A DNA stretch of 64,000 bases, taken from assembly GCF_932276165.1 (NCBI RefSeq), contig NC_063995.1, forward strand, positions 11,532,001 to 11,596,000. Reading direction: 5' to 3'. Both the position numbers and the translations under genes were made by a program. The notes under the pieces were generated by a model. It was given only the letters and a program-made list of their open reading frames with translations. It was not told where the DNA came from and did no database searches. Source of the stretch: Plutella xylostella. Taxonomy: Eukaryota; Arthropoda; Insecta; Lepidoptera; Plutellidae. Shown in pieces: positions 23,201 to 34,949 of this stretch (within the stretch, counting starts at the first letter, position 1; every line of letters begins with the position of its first letter).

Positions 23201-23410
23201 GAAATGAAATGAAATGAAATGAAATGAAATAGTTTATTTGCCAGAAATGTCGTACAATTGGTGGTCAGTATAATAAATAACGATCTACACATTTCACCTG
23301 TTCAGGTATGCAAAAATTATGTCTAGAACTTATGTATAAAATAGTATATTTTTACATTTCTGATTATAATTATTGTAATTAAGTGACATTAGGTATTCGA
23401 ATATTAGTTC

Positions 23411-24349
23411 TTAGTCCATATTTATTTTATTTAAAGAGAGGTACTCATTTACATTATAGAAACACATTTTAATTAGCCATTTATGTAGTGAGACCTTAAA
23501 TCTAGCTAAAGGCAAGTACTTAATTGACTGTGGGAGCTTATTATATATCTTTATGAGCATATGATAGCAACCTCTTTTGCAAAACTCAGTTCTGCATGGC
23601 GGAACTATAATTTTGTTGGGATTTCTAGTATTAAAAGAACAAACATCACAGTATTTAGTAAGTGTATGTCTTTGACAGTGGGCAAAACATGCCATTTCAT
23701 AAATATAGAGACTTGGCAGTGACAGTACTTTTAGGTTCTTAAATAGTGGCTTGCAAGAATCAAGGGGATGTGCTGAGCAGATGGCTCTGATGCATTTCTT
23801 TTGTAGAATAAATACCCTGTCCATATCTCTACAATTTCCCCATAGAATTAGACCATATCTTAATACGGATGCTACATACCCGTGGTATGCCATCAAAGCC
23901 GTGTGCAAGTCAGATGTTTTCTGTAGTCGGTGTAGAGCATAGACAAATCTACTTAATCTAGTACACACATTTTCAATATGCTGCAGCCAAGAGCAATGTT
24001 CATCAACTACAATGCCTAAAAAAGAGGTAGATGGCGTATGATTAATTACAATATTATTGCATTTCACATTGATATTTTTTAATGCCATTCTGTTATTTCT
24101 AAATTGAATATATTTAGTTTTATTTTCATTTACATGTAAGTTATTAGCTTCCAATTTTGTTACCTTATCTATACTAGCATTCACATCTGATTCAAAATTT
24201 CTATCGTCAATACATTTGATAGTCATGGAAATGTCATCAGCAAATAGTATACATTTATTATTAGTTATGTCAGGTAGGTCATTAATGTACAGTATGAACA
24301 GTAATGGTGCTAGGACACTTCCCTGAGGGACGCCGTATTCATTTATTTC
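23411..24349 (-). pseudogene. LINE reverse transcriptase, C-terminal half
   Basis: The open frame begins at the deletion junction near 24349 and shows YGVPQGSVLAPLLFILYINDLPD then ILFADDISMTIK. These are RT motifs including the catalytic FADD. Next come FLGIVVDEHCSW and a thumb/C-terminal region (LRYGLILWGN) ending at a normal stop at 23411. The first RT motifs are missing. The protein would copy LINE RNA into DNA at the target site, but this copy cannot do so without its N-terminal half. Confidence 0.75.
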
Positions 24350-24359
24350 AGGCTTCTTT

Positions 24360-24700
24360 TTCTATGAATTTATTGTTGAACGCTGTGGCTATGTCAACGG
24401 GGTTTGTAATTATTCGATTATTTAATACTATTTGGTTTATGCTACTTGATGTCATGGATTGACTATTTTCTTTAATTATATTCCATTAGCCTTACATTTA
24501 TTTTTTGATTGCGATATGTAGCGTTTGTTTGTTGTTGTTTGTGCTTGGTTTATGCATTTTTTTAGAGCTTTTGAGTAATTTAAGTATGTATATTTATCTT
24601 CAAGGTTTTTTGTAGAGTAGTATTTATACCTGAGTTGTCTGCTTTTTTTACATGACAGTCTTATACCCGGTGTTAGCCATTTCAATCCTGTGATATTTGC
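24360..24700 (-). pseudogene. LINE linker region between endonuclease and RT, frameshifted
   Basis: MKWLTPGIRLSCKKSRQLRY through YISQSKNKCKAN resembles the region linking endonuclease and RT. The frame then shifts by one base near 24478. The shifted frame continues NIIKENSQSM ... DIATAFNNKFIEKEA to the deletion junction with the RT part. Confidence 0.65.
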
Positions 24701-24985
24701 CTTAATTTTAACTCTAATTGTAGGAAAACATAGTGAGAAAAATAAATCGAAATACTCTTTGAACTTGCAATAAATGAATACGGCGAACTTTGAAGTTCAA
24801 CCTAATGATTGTACCAATGTAGGTATAATGTCACAAAACTAAGTATAAAAAAACTATCAATCTTCTAACCTAACTGATTCAAAATAGGAGCACAGTGGAA
24901 GAAGTGGGGTGTTATTTGTCGAGACGTTTCTTTTGCACTGACAGGTGACACTACATCTAGTTTGTATGTATAACGAATGTATTAC

Positions 24986-25200
24986 GACGACCGAATGGCG
25001 TAGTGGTTAGTGACCTGACTACTGTGCCGATGGTCCCGGGTTCGATTCCCGGCTGGGGCAGATATTTGTTTAAACACAGATATTTGTTCTCGGGTCTTGG
25101 ATGTGCCCGAAAAATGGCGAAAAGTGGGTGCAGCAATGCACCTCTGCCTACCCCGCAAGGGAGTACATTAGTACAAGGCGTGAGTGCGTGTGTTTTTTTT
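24986..25200 (+). mobile_element. tRNA-headed SINE, copy 1
   Basis: The tRNA-like head has an A box (TGGCGTAGTGGTTAGTGA) and a B box (GGTTCGATTCC). It is followed by CTCGGGTCTTGGATGTGCCC and CCTACCCCGCAAGGGAGTAC. Compared with the copy at 50035 it lacks about 40 bp (the CAATAGGCCCGCCCCC... part). The pol III promoter boxes are intact. It depends on LINE machinery for movement. Confidence 0.85.
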
Positions 25201-25204
25201 TGTA

Positions 25205-25977
25205 TGTATTAAAATATCCTTACGGTATGGTTTACGGTAAGTTTACATTTTTAAACGTTTATCCATGTGGAAATGGAGATGTATTCCCTAAATCTAGAAT
25301 TTCATCTATCCGGCTGGATCTAGTTGAAGTATAATAAATTTAAGGCGACATTTACACCATATATCAAGTCGGTCTAAGGTCTTGTCTACACCGAGCTCTT
25401 TCTATATTTTTCTTGAAAAAGTTCTACTAAAAGCTTCCGGTCCAATTCTGACGTTTGCATGCGAGGCCTTTGTGTGCCAATGACGTATGACAGATGTGCT
25501 TTCAACCGTCATAGTAATGTTGAATGGATATTAATGGTATTGGACATACGGTTATTAGGTTATTAATGTTTAAAGCAGGATACCTAGTTATTCAATATTG
25601 TTAAGTTTCTGTTGGTATACAATATTAAAATCTGAATCCAGTGAATAGATAATTATAAAATTGAATATCATCATTAATTTTGAGTGTTTTTATGAAATTA
25701 TACTTACAGTAGGTAGGTACTTACCTATAGAAAAATGAAGATTCGTTACTTAATTATCGACTTATCTAAGATTTTATCACGGTAAATAAATAAGTCCAAT
25801 TTGAATTTCAAAATGAGAAGCACAAGGCATAAGTCACACTAAATTAGCTGAATACTATTCCAAATTTTACGCTACCACGTCTGTGCTATAAATTTTCGTT
25901 TTAGCATGTCTAATATAAATTTATACGAACAAAACTACTATGAATATTCGAATGTAGCACTGGTGCGGTAAAACTGT
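25205..25977. other. No gene recognised
   Basis: AT-rich sequence with no recognisable family. Confidence 0.45.
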
Positions 25978-26045
25978 CCTATTTAAATATAGCTTGAATT
26001 GAACTGAAATAGTTATTTACTTATTAACTACTTATTTGGATTTGT

Positions 26046-27395
26046 TATTAAATATTTTATTTTTTATTTTTATTTTTATTTTTTATTTTATTTCAATGGA
26101 AAACTTACAGCTAAAGTTAATGGAAAAATGCTAAAAGTATGTAGTTGAAAGCCAATTACAAGTTTTCACTTATTTCAAACGGAATATTACAAAAATTAAT
26201 CCTAAATGTGCTAAACACGTTACCAAACACAAAACAAAATAGATTACTACTTACAATTAATTACTTAAAAAATATATAATATAAATACTTATGCTTGCGT
26301 GTTCATAATGCAGATGCCAGTCACAATATCCAGTAAGTAAATAGATAACAGCACGCCATAATAAGTTGTCTTAAATAGAAGTACTAAACTTATTGGTTAA
26401 ATAATAGCAGATTGAACGAGCATTACTACAAAAAATGTCTAAATCTAAAAAGTCTACACTAAGTGCGTTAAAAGAGCGCGAAGCTCTCAAAAGGAACGAG
26501 TTCTGCCTATAATTCGTATGAACGAGTGGAACATGCAACAGTGATTTGTGACGTAGTTGACGCTCAGGGACAAATATATCGATTTTTTCAAGTAAATCAG
26601 GACAATCAACACTATTCTGAGCTATTTTTGTGAGGAAAGTTATATCTGCTGCTTGACGCCTGATTTCAAGAGGAAGAAGATGAAATTGATTGCAGTGATA
26701 CTCGTAGCTGCGCCTTGGAATTTTAAACTTATAACACAGGTATCTAACAAACTTTTTCTGGATGGACTCAATTTTAGAAATATAAACGCCATAACGTGGG
26801 TTCCACACCTGCGACGCATATTCCAAGTTGCTTCAAACAAGAGAGCAATAAATAATTTTTATAGATTTCATTAAATTGAAATTTTTACAAGAGCGTATAA
26901 GAAATCCTAGTAATTTATATGCTTTTTTTACTATTTTATCAATGTGATTGTTAAAGAGCAATTTGGAGTCCATAATAACGCCCAAATCCCTTATCTCGTT
27001 GCAGCTGGAAATAGACTGATTATTAATATTATATGTACTTGAAAACATACTGCGTTTACGTCCAAAAGATATAGAGAAGCATTTAGAGACATTGATATCC
27101 AACCTGTTCACTCTGCAGTAGGTATTAAGTTTGTTGAGATCATCCTGAAGTAGAGCAGAGTCCTCCGGACTATTAACCACTCTGAATACCTTCATATCGT
27201 CGGCAAACAAGAGGAATTGTGAGTTGTTAAAACAGACGTCAATGTCGTTAATAAAAATAATGAAAAGGAGGGGGCCCAATAACGATCCCTGTGGTACTCC
27301 AGAAGGAATGCTTTTCCAGGTTGACGTATAACCGTTTAAAACCACCGATTGCGTCCTATTAGATATGTAAGACTTGTAATGCTTAAAATCCTATC
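26046..27395 (-). mobile_element. Second non-LTR LINE, 5' truncated, A-rich tail
   Basis: The minus strand carries an RT fragment with an (AAAAT)-rich tail at the left (plus T-rich 26046-26095) and a 5' truncation near 27395. Imperfect direct repeats of roughly 65 bp flank it (25978-26043 and 27402-27467, both starting CTATTTAAATATAGCTTGAA). Confidence 0.75.
26371..27390 (-). pseudogene. LINE reverse transcriptase with one in-frame stop
   Basis: From about 27390 leftward the frame shows YISNRTQSVVLNG, GVPQGSLLGPLLFIIFINDI and the catalytic FLLFADDMKVF. Then come LDINVSKCFSISFGR, a C-terminal EYASQVWNPRY motif, and the end at 26371. A TGA at about 26833-26835 interrupts an otherwise continuous frame (SLV, stop, SNLEY). 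It sits where CGA would be a natural ancestor, consistent with a CpG transition. The N-terminal RT and the endonuclease are lost. Confidence 0.8.
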
Positions 27396-27639
27396 CTAGT
27401 GCTATTTAAATATAGCTTGAATTGAACAGACATAGTAATTTACTACTTATTCGGTCTTGTTAATAAATATGCTTAAAATCTCTTAAATACAACATATTGA
27501 ACAACATTTAAAAACACCGACAGTTGTATGATAGTTTTTTTTATGTACTCGTAAGTATCTAATTAATTGAAAAATCCAGTCGGCGGTGCTAGTTGAACTT
27601 ACACTTTACCTTAAGTCGCTTATTTATAGATGAATGAAA

Positions 27640-27700
27640 ATATGACTTTTTAACCGACTTAAAAAAAGAGGATTTTCTCAATTCGTCGGGATATTTTTTT
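27640..27700 (+). repeat. Fragment of a common insect repeat (AACCGACTT..AAAAAG..GAGG)
   Basis: TTTAACCGACTTAAAAAAAG AGGATTTTCTCAATTCGTCG resembles the widespread ACCGACTTCAAAAAAGGAGG repeat. Very short. Confidence 0.45.
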
Positions 27701-28000
27701 AACATATACATATGACATTGATGACATTCAATGATGAATATTCTTACTACACCTTGCAGCTTATAAATAATTGGTAAGATAAAATAACTCATAAACTTAT
27801 GACGCGAAAACTAAACTGTTTAGTATTTAGTAATCTCGCTACCTTCCGTTCATCTATTCTAATCGCAGTTTAAGCAGAGACTAGCGGAGTTGGTACAAGA
27901 GTCGGGGGTTTCAATTTATACCCGCGCGCGTTCGTGTCCATTAAAACGGTAATTTTCGCTATAAATATGGCAACTTGTACCGCCGACTAATCGGGCCATA

Positions 28001-28399
28001 GGGGTCACTCTATATGACGAAAAACGATATCACGCAACACAACGCAACATCCATCCTAATTAATATACATGTATATAGGTACTTACCTACCTCGCGTTCG
28101 TGACTGAGGTCACCACACTAAGGGCCAGCTGAAAACTAGCGCTGTGGCCTCTCTGGCCACAGCACACGATGAGCTGGTGCCTTTTTGACGCTCACTTCTG
28201 GACAGCAACCTTGTTTGTTTGTATTGTATCGTATTGTATTATTTTCTGTTTTTTAATAAATTTTTTGTAGTATTCTTTTTTATTGTTCAGTGTGTAAATA
28301 AATGTTTCTTTCTTTCTTTCTTTCTATATTTCGGAGCGCTGTTGCGCGAACCATGAACCTATCTCGTTCGTTCGTTTTTCGTCAGTATAGAGTAACCCT
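28001..28399. mobile_element. MITE family 2 copy, split by a later insertion
   Basis: Left end GGGGTCACTCTATATGACGA (28001) and right end TTTTTCGTCAGTATAGAGTA (to about 28399) are family-2 termini, seen undisturbed at 63703-63842. The middle is interrupted between CGATAT and ATATTTCGG by foreign DNA, including a LINE/SINE 3' end. Confidence 0.7.
28125..28325 (+). mobile_element. LINE/SINE 3' end nested in MITE family 2
   Basis: GGGCCAGCTGAAAACTAGCG, then TGGTGCCTTTTTGACGCTCA and a 3' tail AAATAAATG(TTTC)n. A related copy lies inverted at 46346-46503. The body motif is familiar from lepidopteran retroposons; the class is unresolved. Confidence 0.6.
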
Positions 28400-30220
28400 C
28401 CATGTCTGGTTTACTGCGAAATATGGTCAAAGCGGCTTTCGGTGGCTAAAAATAATTTCGGGGACTAGTTGGAATGAATTGAGTTCCGGCAGTAGGCTTG
28501 CTGCTCGCTGAGTGGGATGCATAAAATTTGCGCTTTTAAGGTCGCTGGGTTTTAGAGGATTTAAATGTTGTTTCTCCTAAATTAAAGGAAAGGTGAGTAG
28601 GTATCAAGACATAATTCTGATTATACGACGTATCCAAAGAAGTTACAAACCCCTAAAAGTATAATTATAACAAAAAACAATACTGAAGATAAGGTAACAA
28701 AACTAGCAAATAAAATCAACGAAGGGTTGCAGAAAATACCTGTGAAGTAGAAAACGAATATCGAATGAAATAGGAAGACGAATTCACGAATGGGCCAAAC
28801 AAAGTTTATTCATATTTATTGCCTCCCCATAAAGAACCACATGTTACCCTCCACAAAAGGGTCACAGAAGAAGAAACAGACCCGCGCAACCATTGTCACC
28901 TTGGTGCGCTGGAAAAATTACCGAAAGCGGTCGAATACTATCATTTCTACGCATATTTTACCGTCAAATACATTTTCCCTGATTTACGAGCTCAAACTTC
29001 GGCTATCGCGATGTAGGGTTCCAAATCGATGCTCCGGTGGAATTGTCTTCATATTTTTTGCGTACAATCTATGTCACCCTGGTCGAGAATAATACCACAG
29101 TATAATGCGTAAACTTTACATATCCCTTGCATACCGTCGTTGGAAGTCAAGAAATGCACGTTTAGTTTCCAGTCTGTGGCACTGGGGTGTCTATGCGGCG
29201 GTGGCAGAGAGAGGGACAGATATAAGTCATCTCGGGAACGCCTGAGGGTTTTGGCAAGGCCCGCACTGTGAAATGTGTCGCTAATTCAGCATGGATATGT
29301 AACTACGTTATGTCGGCACCGGCTCAGTAATTCATTCCACTGCATCCAGCTCACTGTTTTGATTCGTGCAATTTAACATCATGTTTTGAATATTCAGGCA
29401 CGCGTGAAGTTTAGCGAGCTTGTTCAGTGCGTTTGTTTGCCAAATTTTAGTTGAAATTGTTTTGTTGTTTATATTATTTTCTATTATGCAAATGGAAAAT
29501 GAGGGTTACCTACCATTTAATAACGCTTTTTTAAACATTGCTAAGTTTAATACTTATATGCATTATGAAATGAAATTTTATAAGAAGGTCATCAGGACGA
29601 TAAATAAAATTAATGCACAAATTCATCATATTTTAAAAAGACGGAACGAATACTTTAGGTATTATACGAGATATTTTATGTCCAATGTGTAAAATACCTA
29701 TAGGTACCTATATCATCGTTAATGTCAAGTATTTAACAAGCAATATAAAATCATGCCACCCTTACTTCATTCTCATCAAAAGAATTCCAAAATTAAATAG
29801 CACAAGTTAAAGTGCAGGGATTCTTAGAGGCAGAGTACCTACTGCCGAGATTTTAGAATTCCCTGGAAGTTTTGTAATGTGTTTGAAATAAGTATGTGGG
29901 TTTCGTCTTGGGAATTGATCAAAGCCACTGTAGATGATAGGATGAGGGTTAGATACTTACTTTCTGCGTTACCTACTGGTAAAACTTCCATGCGAAGATT
30001 AGTTACTAGACGATAACTGTATTTTTGTATTTGTATTTATTTATTTAATCAAAATAATCCTTAAAAACTAATATTTACAATATCAGCCAAACAACTGAGC
30101 TGTTTATCGGCTGGTAATGTAATGTAATTTATAGTGGTGATTTTTGTAGCACAAATAATTATTGCTTGATGCCTACTTCGTTTAATCTTTGATTTTGGAG
30201 CTTGCGCGTTCTGAAAAATA
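28400..30220. other. No gene recognised
   Basis: A 90-codon frame (29420-29692) has a hydrophobic N-terminal segment (LVEIVLLFILFSIM), but its context gives no function. It is probably chance. The rest is AT-rich. Confidence 0.4.
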
Positions 30221-30262
30221 CACTCACGAGCAATGAAAAAGTTCCAGTGAGAAAATCTCAAT
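30221..30262 (+). mobile_element. MITE family 1, copy D (left end only)
   Basis: CACTCACGAGCAATGAAAAA GTTCCAGTGAG is a good family-1 left TIR. No matching right end lies downstream within MITE distance. Confidence 0.6.
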
Positions 30263-30264
30263 AA

Positions 30265-32285
30265 AACTGTTTCAATTCGGGTGAATGTATATTTTATTAT
30301 AAATGTTTTATTGAAGTGTTTGTACTCAGGTTAAAAGTAACAAACAACTAAAATACTTCATCAGAAAACATACTAATTATATGTATAAGCAATGTACCTA
30401 GTTGCTACTAAGGAATATACGCTTGACCACTTTTTTGGCCTTGTAGAGGAACTATGTCATTCTTTACGGCCGCCTGGATGCCGTCCAAATACTATTAAAA
30501 AGTTTTACGAACCCACCGTTCTTGTACTTAGGTATAGGTCGTATCGATCCAGGACCAGCGAAGGAAATTGGCATAGAAGTCTTCAGTCTGTGCCACAAAG
30601 ACTGCTTCGAGACATGTCACGTTTTACACGACATGTCGAAGAGTTTACAGGAATAGTTTCATTGTCATTAGTTTTCCTACAGGATGTTGCATGTTGTTGT
30701 TTACTAAGCCGAAGCCGAAGCCATCGCAAAGATGTTTTACCAACCATTTTCGAATAAAAAATTCAAAATTTGACACTAAGTAACTGTTATTATTTTGTTT
30801 AGACTTTGCATAAATAAATAGTACACAATATAATAGCTATCGTATTTTCTGAACCTTTAACACAGTTTATTTCAATTTAAACAACGCAATCACTATCAAA
30901 TAAAATACATTCGTTTGTATTATGCAGGCATCAACAAACAATCTCTGCAATAGTCATAGACATGCCGTGTTGAGGGTAGTGTTCCAATCAATTGCGCTTA
31001 ATTTTGACAGTTGTTACGCATGAGTGACGGTAATAATACGAGTTAAGGGTCGGCAATAGGTAATCGAGGGTTGGCATTGTCATAGAATTATATAGTAAAT
31101 GATGCTCTACAGCCTTGAAAAAAATCACACAGGTAGCCGAAGAGTCTAGCTAGGTGCTGAATCATTCGAATTTAAGTAAATGCTTATGGATAACTGTAAA
31201 TTAAATCTGAAAAATCACTAAATCACACTCCCGTATTGTAACAACTGTGTCGTAATTATCAAGAATTTTCATATAATTCTTATCAAATTATAAAGATAAA
31301 TGCTTGGACTAGGCGCTAAATACCTTGTTTTTTAATGAACACACACCTATTTTGTGTAAATTAATCCCAAACTTGAGCAATTTTTTTCCCTCAAATCTTC
31401 ATACAAATATCTATGGCGGCTTTCTGTGTTATAAAATCATAAACACAAGTGACGTTTGACTCAGTTGGCCGCTGGCCTCCAAAGAAGGGTCACGTCGGTT
31501 TAGGCAGCACTGACAGCTCGCGATCTTTTCGTGTACAGATACAAAATCACTGCACATTGGTTGTCATTGCACTTTTTCAACTTTTATGACACCAACATAA
31601 TTTGATTTGAAATTGAGGAAGCATAATTCTTACACTATATTCAATGCATTAAATTAAATCAGATAGTGGGCAATGTTCTCGCGTGACATTACAGTCTCGT
31701 AAAGGTCCGATGAGGAGCAGGAATATAGCGAATGGATCTAAGTGATGACAATACGTAGGAACATTAGGTTAGGATTCATCAAAAACACAGTCTCATACTG
31801 GTTGAGGAATGGTCTCGTGAGGATCTGATGAGGGCAGTAACAAGGTGGTGACTGAATTTTATTTCAAAGATGTTAATAGCTAAAAGCATCGAGTTTGGGC
31901 TATTAAGTATGTTTTTCAGAGAGACAGAAAGATATTTTAGGTTTCCTCTGGATTAGTTAGGTTTACTGGGTTTACTAAATTCATTCGTAACGTAAAATTG
32001 ATAATGACGGAATTTCTTCTATAGACAGTAGTTACTAAAAAAACCAACGATAGATGGCGTAATTTGCAGAAGTACCTATCTAGTCACCCTGTCACGGGGT
32101 CACTTTGGTTGGTAACTCAGAAAAAAATACTATATGTTATTGCATCAATAATAAAAAAATCAAGAAAATATTCAAAGTTTCCATCCTCGCACACAAATCA
32201 CAAACTCATGCCCTGTTCTAGGAGCAGGGTCTACCCTAGTGCATTTTCATGACCACTTTTCGGTTCTACCTTTTTTGGCCCAAGA
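30265..32285. other. No gene recognised; one 121-codon orphan frame
   Basis: The plus-strand frame at 30392-30757 (121 codons, Arg/Ser-rich, CHSLRPPGCRPNTIKKF) matches no family I know, and the reverse strand offers nothing better. It could be decayed transposon DNA. The remainder is AT-rich. Confidence 0.35.
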
Positions 32286-32289
32286 TTTA

Positions 32290-33015
32290 TTTGCCTAATC
32301 TCGTATTGCATAGTAACGTTTGGTTAAAGTCTCGTTTCGCCGAAAATCGTATGGCATAAATCTCGATTAGTAAAAAGTTATTTCGCATTATCTTGATTAG
32401 CCTAATAATGGTATGGCCAAATCTTGAATAGCCTAATAATAGGTTTATACAAAGTAATAATATTTGTTTGGCTTTAACTTTGACGGAGCGTCTCTCTATA
32501 GCGAAAACTGGTGCCTTGTATTGTTTCCGCTGTTTGGAAAACGCTCCGCTCCGCTTCGGTTTTGATGAACATGTGCACCTAACACGCTCCTCCTCGCTTT
32601 GCTCGTCGTCGCACCTATCTTTAGGTTTCGATCTCATGGGGTTTGTAATAATTATTGTATGTGTATTATAAATGTATGTTGTATTGCTCGTTAACTTTCG
32701 ATTTTTTTATCATTCAATATCGTGATTTTCGGGATGTATGAGAAAAAATACCACAATTTGTACATTTACTACATACTTAATATATTATTTATTAAGATAA
32801 CATTAGGAGAAACAAGATTATACATAGGTATAGACGAACATACATTTGAGCAAACGAAACTTAGGTGTTTAAAGATTGTGCCTAAAGAGTTTTAGACGAA
32901 ACGAGCCTTATGCCACATAATTCTTGGCAAAGTGATGGTTCGGCCAAAAAAGTTTAGACCATACGAGTTATGCGAAATGAGTTTTGGTCAATAAAGATTA
33001 TGCGAGATGAGGGGA
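32290..33015. mobile_element. Composite repeat: conserved core with degenerate short-motif arms
   Basis: The centre (32571-32628) holds CACCTAACACGCTCCTCCTC and GCTTTGCTCGTCGTCGCACC then TATCTTTAGG, preceded by GCTCCGCTCCGC. It is flanked by arms of loosely repeated words. The left arm has AATCTCG..TTAGCCTAATAATGG types; the right arm at 32870-33010 has TTATGCGAAATGAG types. The same core recurs four times in tandem at 52030-52612. No coding capacity; class unknown. Confidence 0.6.
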
Positions 33016-33179
33016 ACCGCCACTTTTCACTTGTGTCCCACCGGTTTCGGTGCTCAGCGGAATAGTACCATTAACCATTATTATTCTGAGATATCATCAC
33101 TTCTTATTCTGAGTTACCCAACATAAAAACACGCCATCTATTGAAATCATTTTTTTATTAGGATTTGTCTATGGTGTGG

Positions 33180-33505
33180 TCCCCAAATTTAAGGGTAAAA
33201 GCAAAATAATTATATTTTAACCTTTTTTTATATCTATTATATTAAAAGACCAATTCAACGATACCCTACCTACACCATCAAAATAACCGGAAAAAATATC
33301 AGCCCCAATTTACTTGTATGGGAGAGGGAGTACCCCAATATTTTTTTGGGGTACTCCCCATATCTATGCGAAATATCAGCTTGATATCTTTACCCGTTTC
33401 TGAGAAAAAGGGCGGTGACAGACAGTCAGTCAGACAGAGGGACAACAAAGAGATCTTATAACGGTTGCTTTTTTCCTTTTGAGGTACAAAACCCTAAAAA
33501 TAAGA
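33180..33505 (+). repeat. Diverged abundant lepidopteran repeat (GACAGACAG..GAGGTAC..AACCCTAAAAA)
   Basis: GGGGTACTCCCC hairpin-like text, GGGCGGTGACAGACAGTCAG, CAACAAAGAGATCTTATAAC and CCTTTTGAGGTAC AAAACCCTAAAAA match a repeat I recognise from moths. It is heavily mutated. Confidence 0.55.
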
Positions 33506-33602
33506 AAAAATATTATTCTGCTACCAAAAAATATACTTACAAACATACAATCGAAAAATATTACCCTCCTCCTTCGGCAGTCGGGTAAAAACAAGTGAGA
33601 CA

Positions 33603-33765
33603 GGGGGTCATTCTGAACTTTTGTTCTACGAGTTTTAAAAATTAACAAGAAAAAAACTTTTTCATAGAAACTTTGATGACACGTGACTTTTTACCATGGA
33701 AAACGAATATTTTTTTTCGCGAATTTGCAAAACTCGTTGAACAAAAGTTGTTCAGAATGACCCCT
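33603..33765. mobile_element. MITE with about 36-bp TIRs
   Basis: Left GGGGGTCATTCTGAAC TTTTGTTCTACGAGTTTT and right AAAACTCGTTGAACAAAAGT TGTTCAGAATGACCCC are inverted copies with one substitution and a 2-base indel. About 90 bp lie between them. No coding capacity. Confidence 0.7.
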
Positions 33766-33769
33766 TGAG

Positions 33770-34735
33770 TTGAGTCATCGCCTTTCGGCTTAGTATACCC
33801 TTAGTATCTACACTTTAATACCTGTAGTTACCTTTCTACAAGTAAGTAAATACTACATTTGTTTAGAAAGCTAATCGGGTTCCGAGTATGGAGAAAAGTG
33901 GCACCCCTATTAATTTCTACTCTTTCCTGGTGCTTACCAGTGTAATTAAAAATTATACTTACCCTCAAATCACTACTTGAAAATAATTGTCAATAAAGTT
34001 GGCGAGTAAAAGTTTATGACCCACTGTGCAAACTTACATGTGTGCGTGTCACTGCGTGTGCTGTGTGAAGAGCATTGAAAACCCAAATTTGGCGGGGCAC
34101 GTCACCCTGTACGGGCCCTTAAAGCTATTTTACGGTACATCGCACCTCTAATCTATTTAATTTTGATATTTGTAGCGTCGGACCTTCGATGTTCGGTCAC
34201 TGATTGATTTATTTATGCTACCTACTAACATTATAGACGACAAAGTTTGCAAGCATTTTAATATTTGACCAAAAAACGGCTGAAACATTTCGGATGAAAT
34301 TTGGCATGTAAATTAAAGAAAGCTGACACCTTAATATGTCCTTAGCCATATTTTTAATTCGGAATTCATCATATTTTAACATTCCATAATAAATATGTAG
34401 CTCAATAAAAGGACACAATCCCAATCATCTCAACGTAAGCACACATCATCCTATTTTTCCGCTCCCATCATCTCGACCGCGGCAGTATTTCGCCAACTAT
34501 TCGGAAACTCCTGAACGAGGCTCCCTGCAGGTAGGTACCTCGGTGGTGTGACACGGCGTCTATTGCGAGCAAGTTTACGTCCCTGGGTGCCGGTTGGCGA
34601 TCGTTAGCGGCCGTTGAGGGAGGAGCGTGCTGGGTTGTTTTTAGGCATGCATTTCTTGAAATAAGCATAACATAACTACTGATTTATTTACATTTGGTAC
34701 ACTAAGCATAAATTTACAATCACAGTTAAATAATT
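33770..34735. other. No gene recognised
   Basis: AT-rich with a GC-richer patch at about 34480-34630. No motif recognised. Confidence 0.4.
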
Positions 34736-34739
34736 AGGA

Positions 34740-34948
34740 TTTATACTGACAAAAAAACGGCCTTAAAAGCTCTATTAAAAAATATTTCATTTAAAATTTG
34801 AACACAATATTTATGTTTTTAGTTGGTAGTTAATGCACTGTTAAATATACTTCAACATTGCAGACGGCATCATTAAGCTAGCATTTCCGTTTGGAAAGTA
34901 TTTTGGTACTATAGTCACTGGAACTATTTCATTGCTCCCCAATGTATT
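34740..34948. mobile_element. MITE family 1, copy E (left TIR lost)
   Basis: The internal and right parts (TTTTGGTACTATAGTCACTG GAACTATTTCATTGC) align with copies A and F. The left terminal repeat is eroded. Confidence 0.55.
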
Positions 34949-34949
34949 A

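Larger units (their letters stand above)
23201..24720 (-). mobile_element. Jockey-like LINE, 5' truncated, with (ATTTC)n tail
   Basis: The minus-strand order is an endonuclease-RT linker (24476-24700), an internal deletion, the RT catalytic part and C-terminus (23411-24349), a 3' UTR with AATAAA, and a 3' tail of six (GAAAT) units read on the plus strand at 23201-23230. The tail type and RT motifs indicate a jockey-group or related non-LTR element. No target duplication was identified. Confidence 0.75.

Noticed and set aside
24986..25060. Functional tRNA gene
   Set aside because: The A and B boxes are tRNA-like, but no complete cloverleaf with a 3' acceptor stem closes, and the sequence continues into a repeated SINE body also present at 50035.
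28305..28326. (TTTC)n as a CRISPR-like or regulatory repeat
   Set aside because: It is the simple-sequence tail of a retroposon; no spacers.
30392..30757. 121-codon frame as a host gene exon
   Set aside because: No recognisable motif, no splice-site support I can defend, and the reverse strand is equally uninformative.
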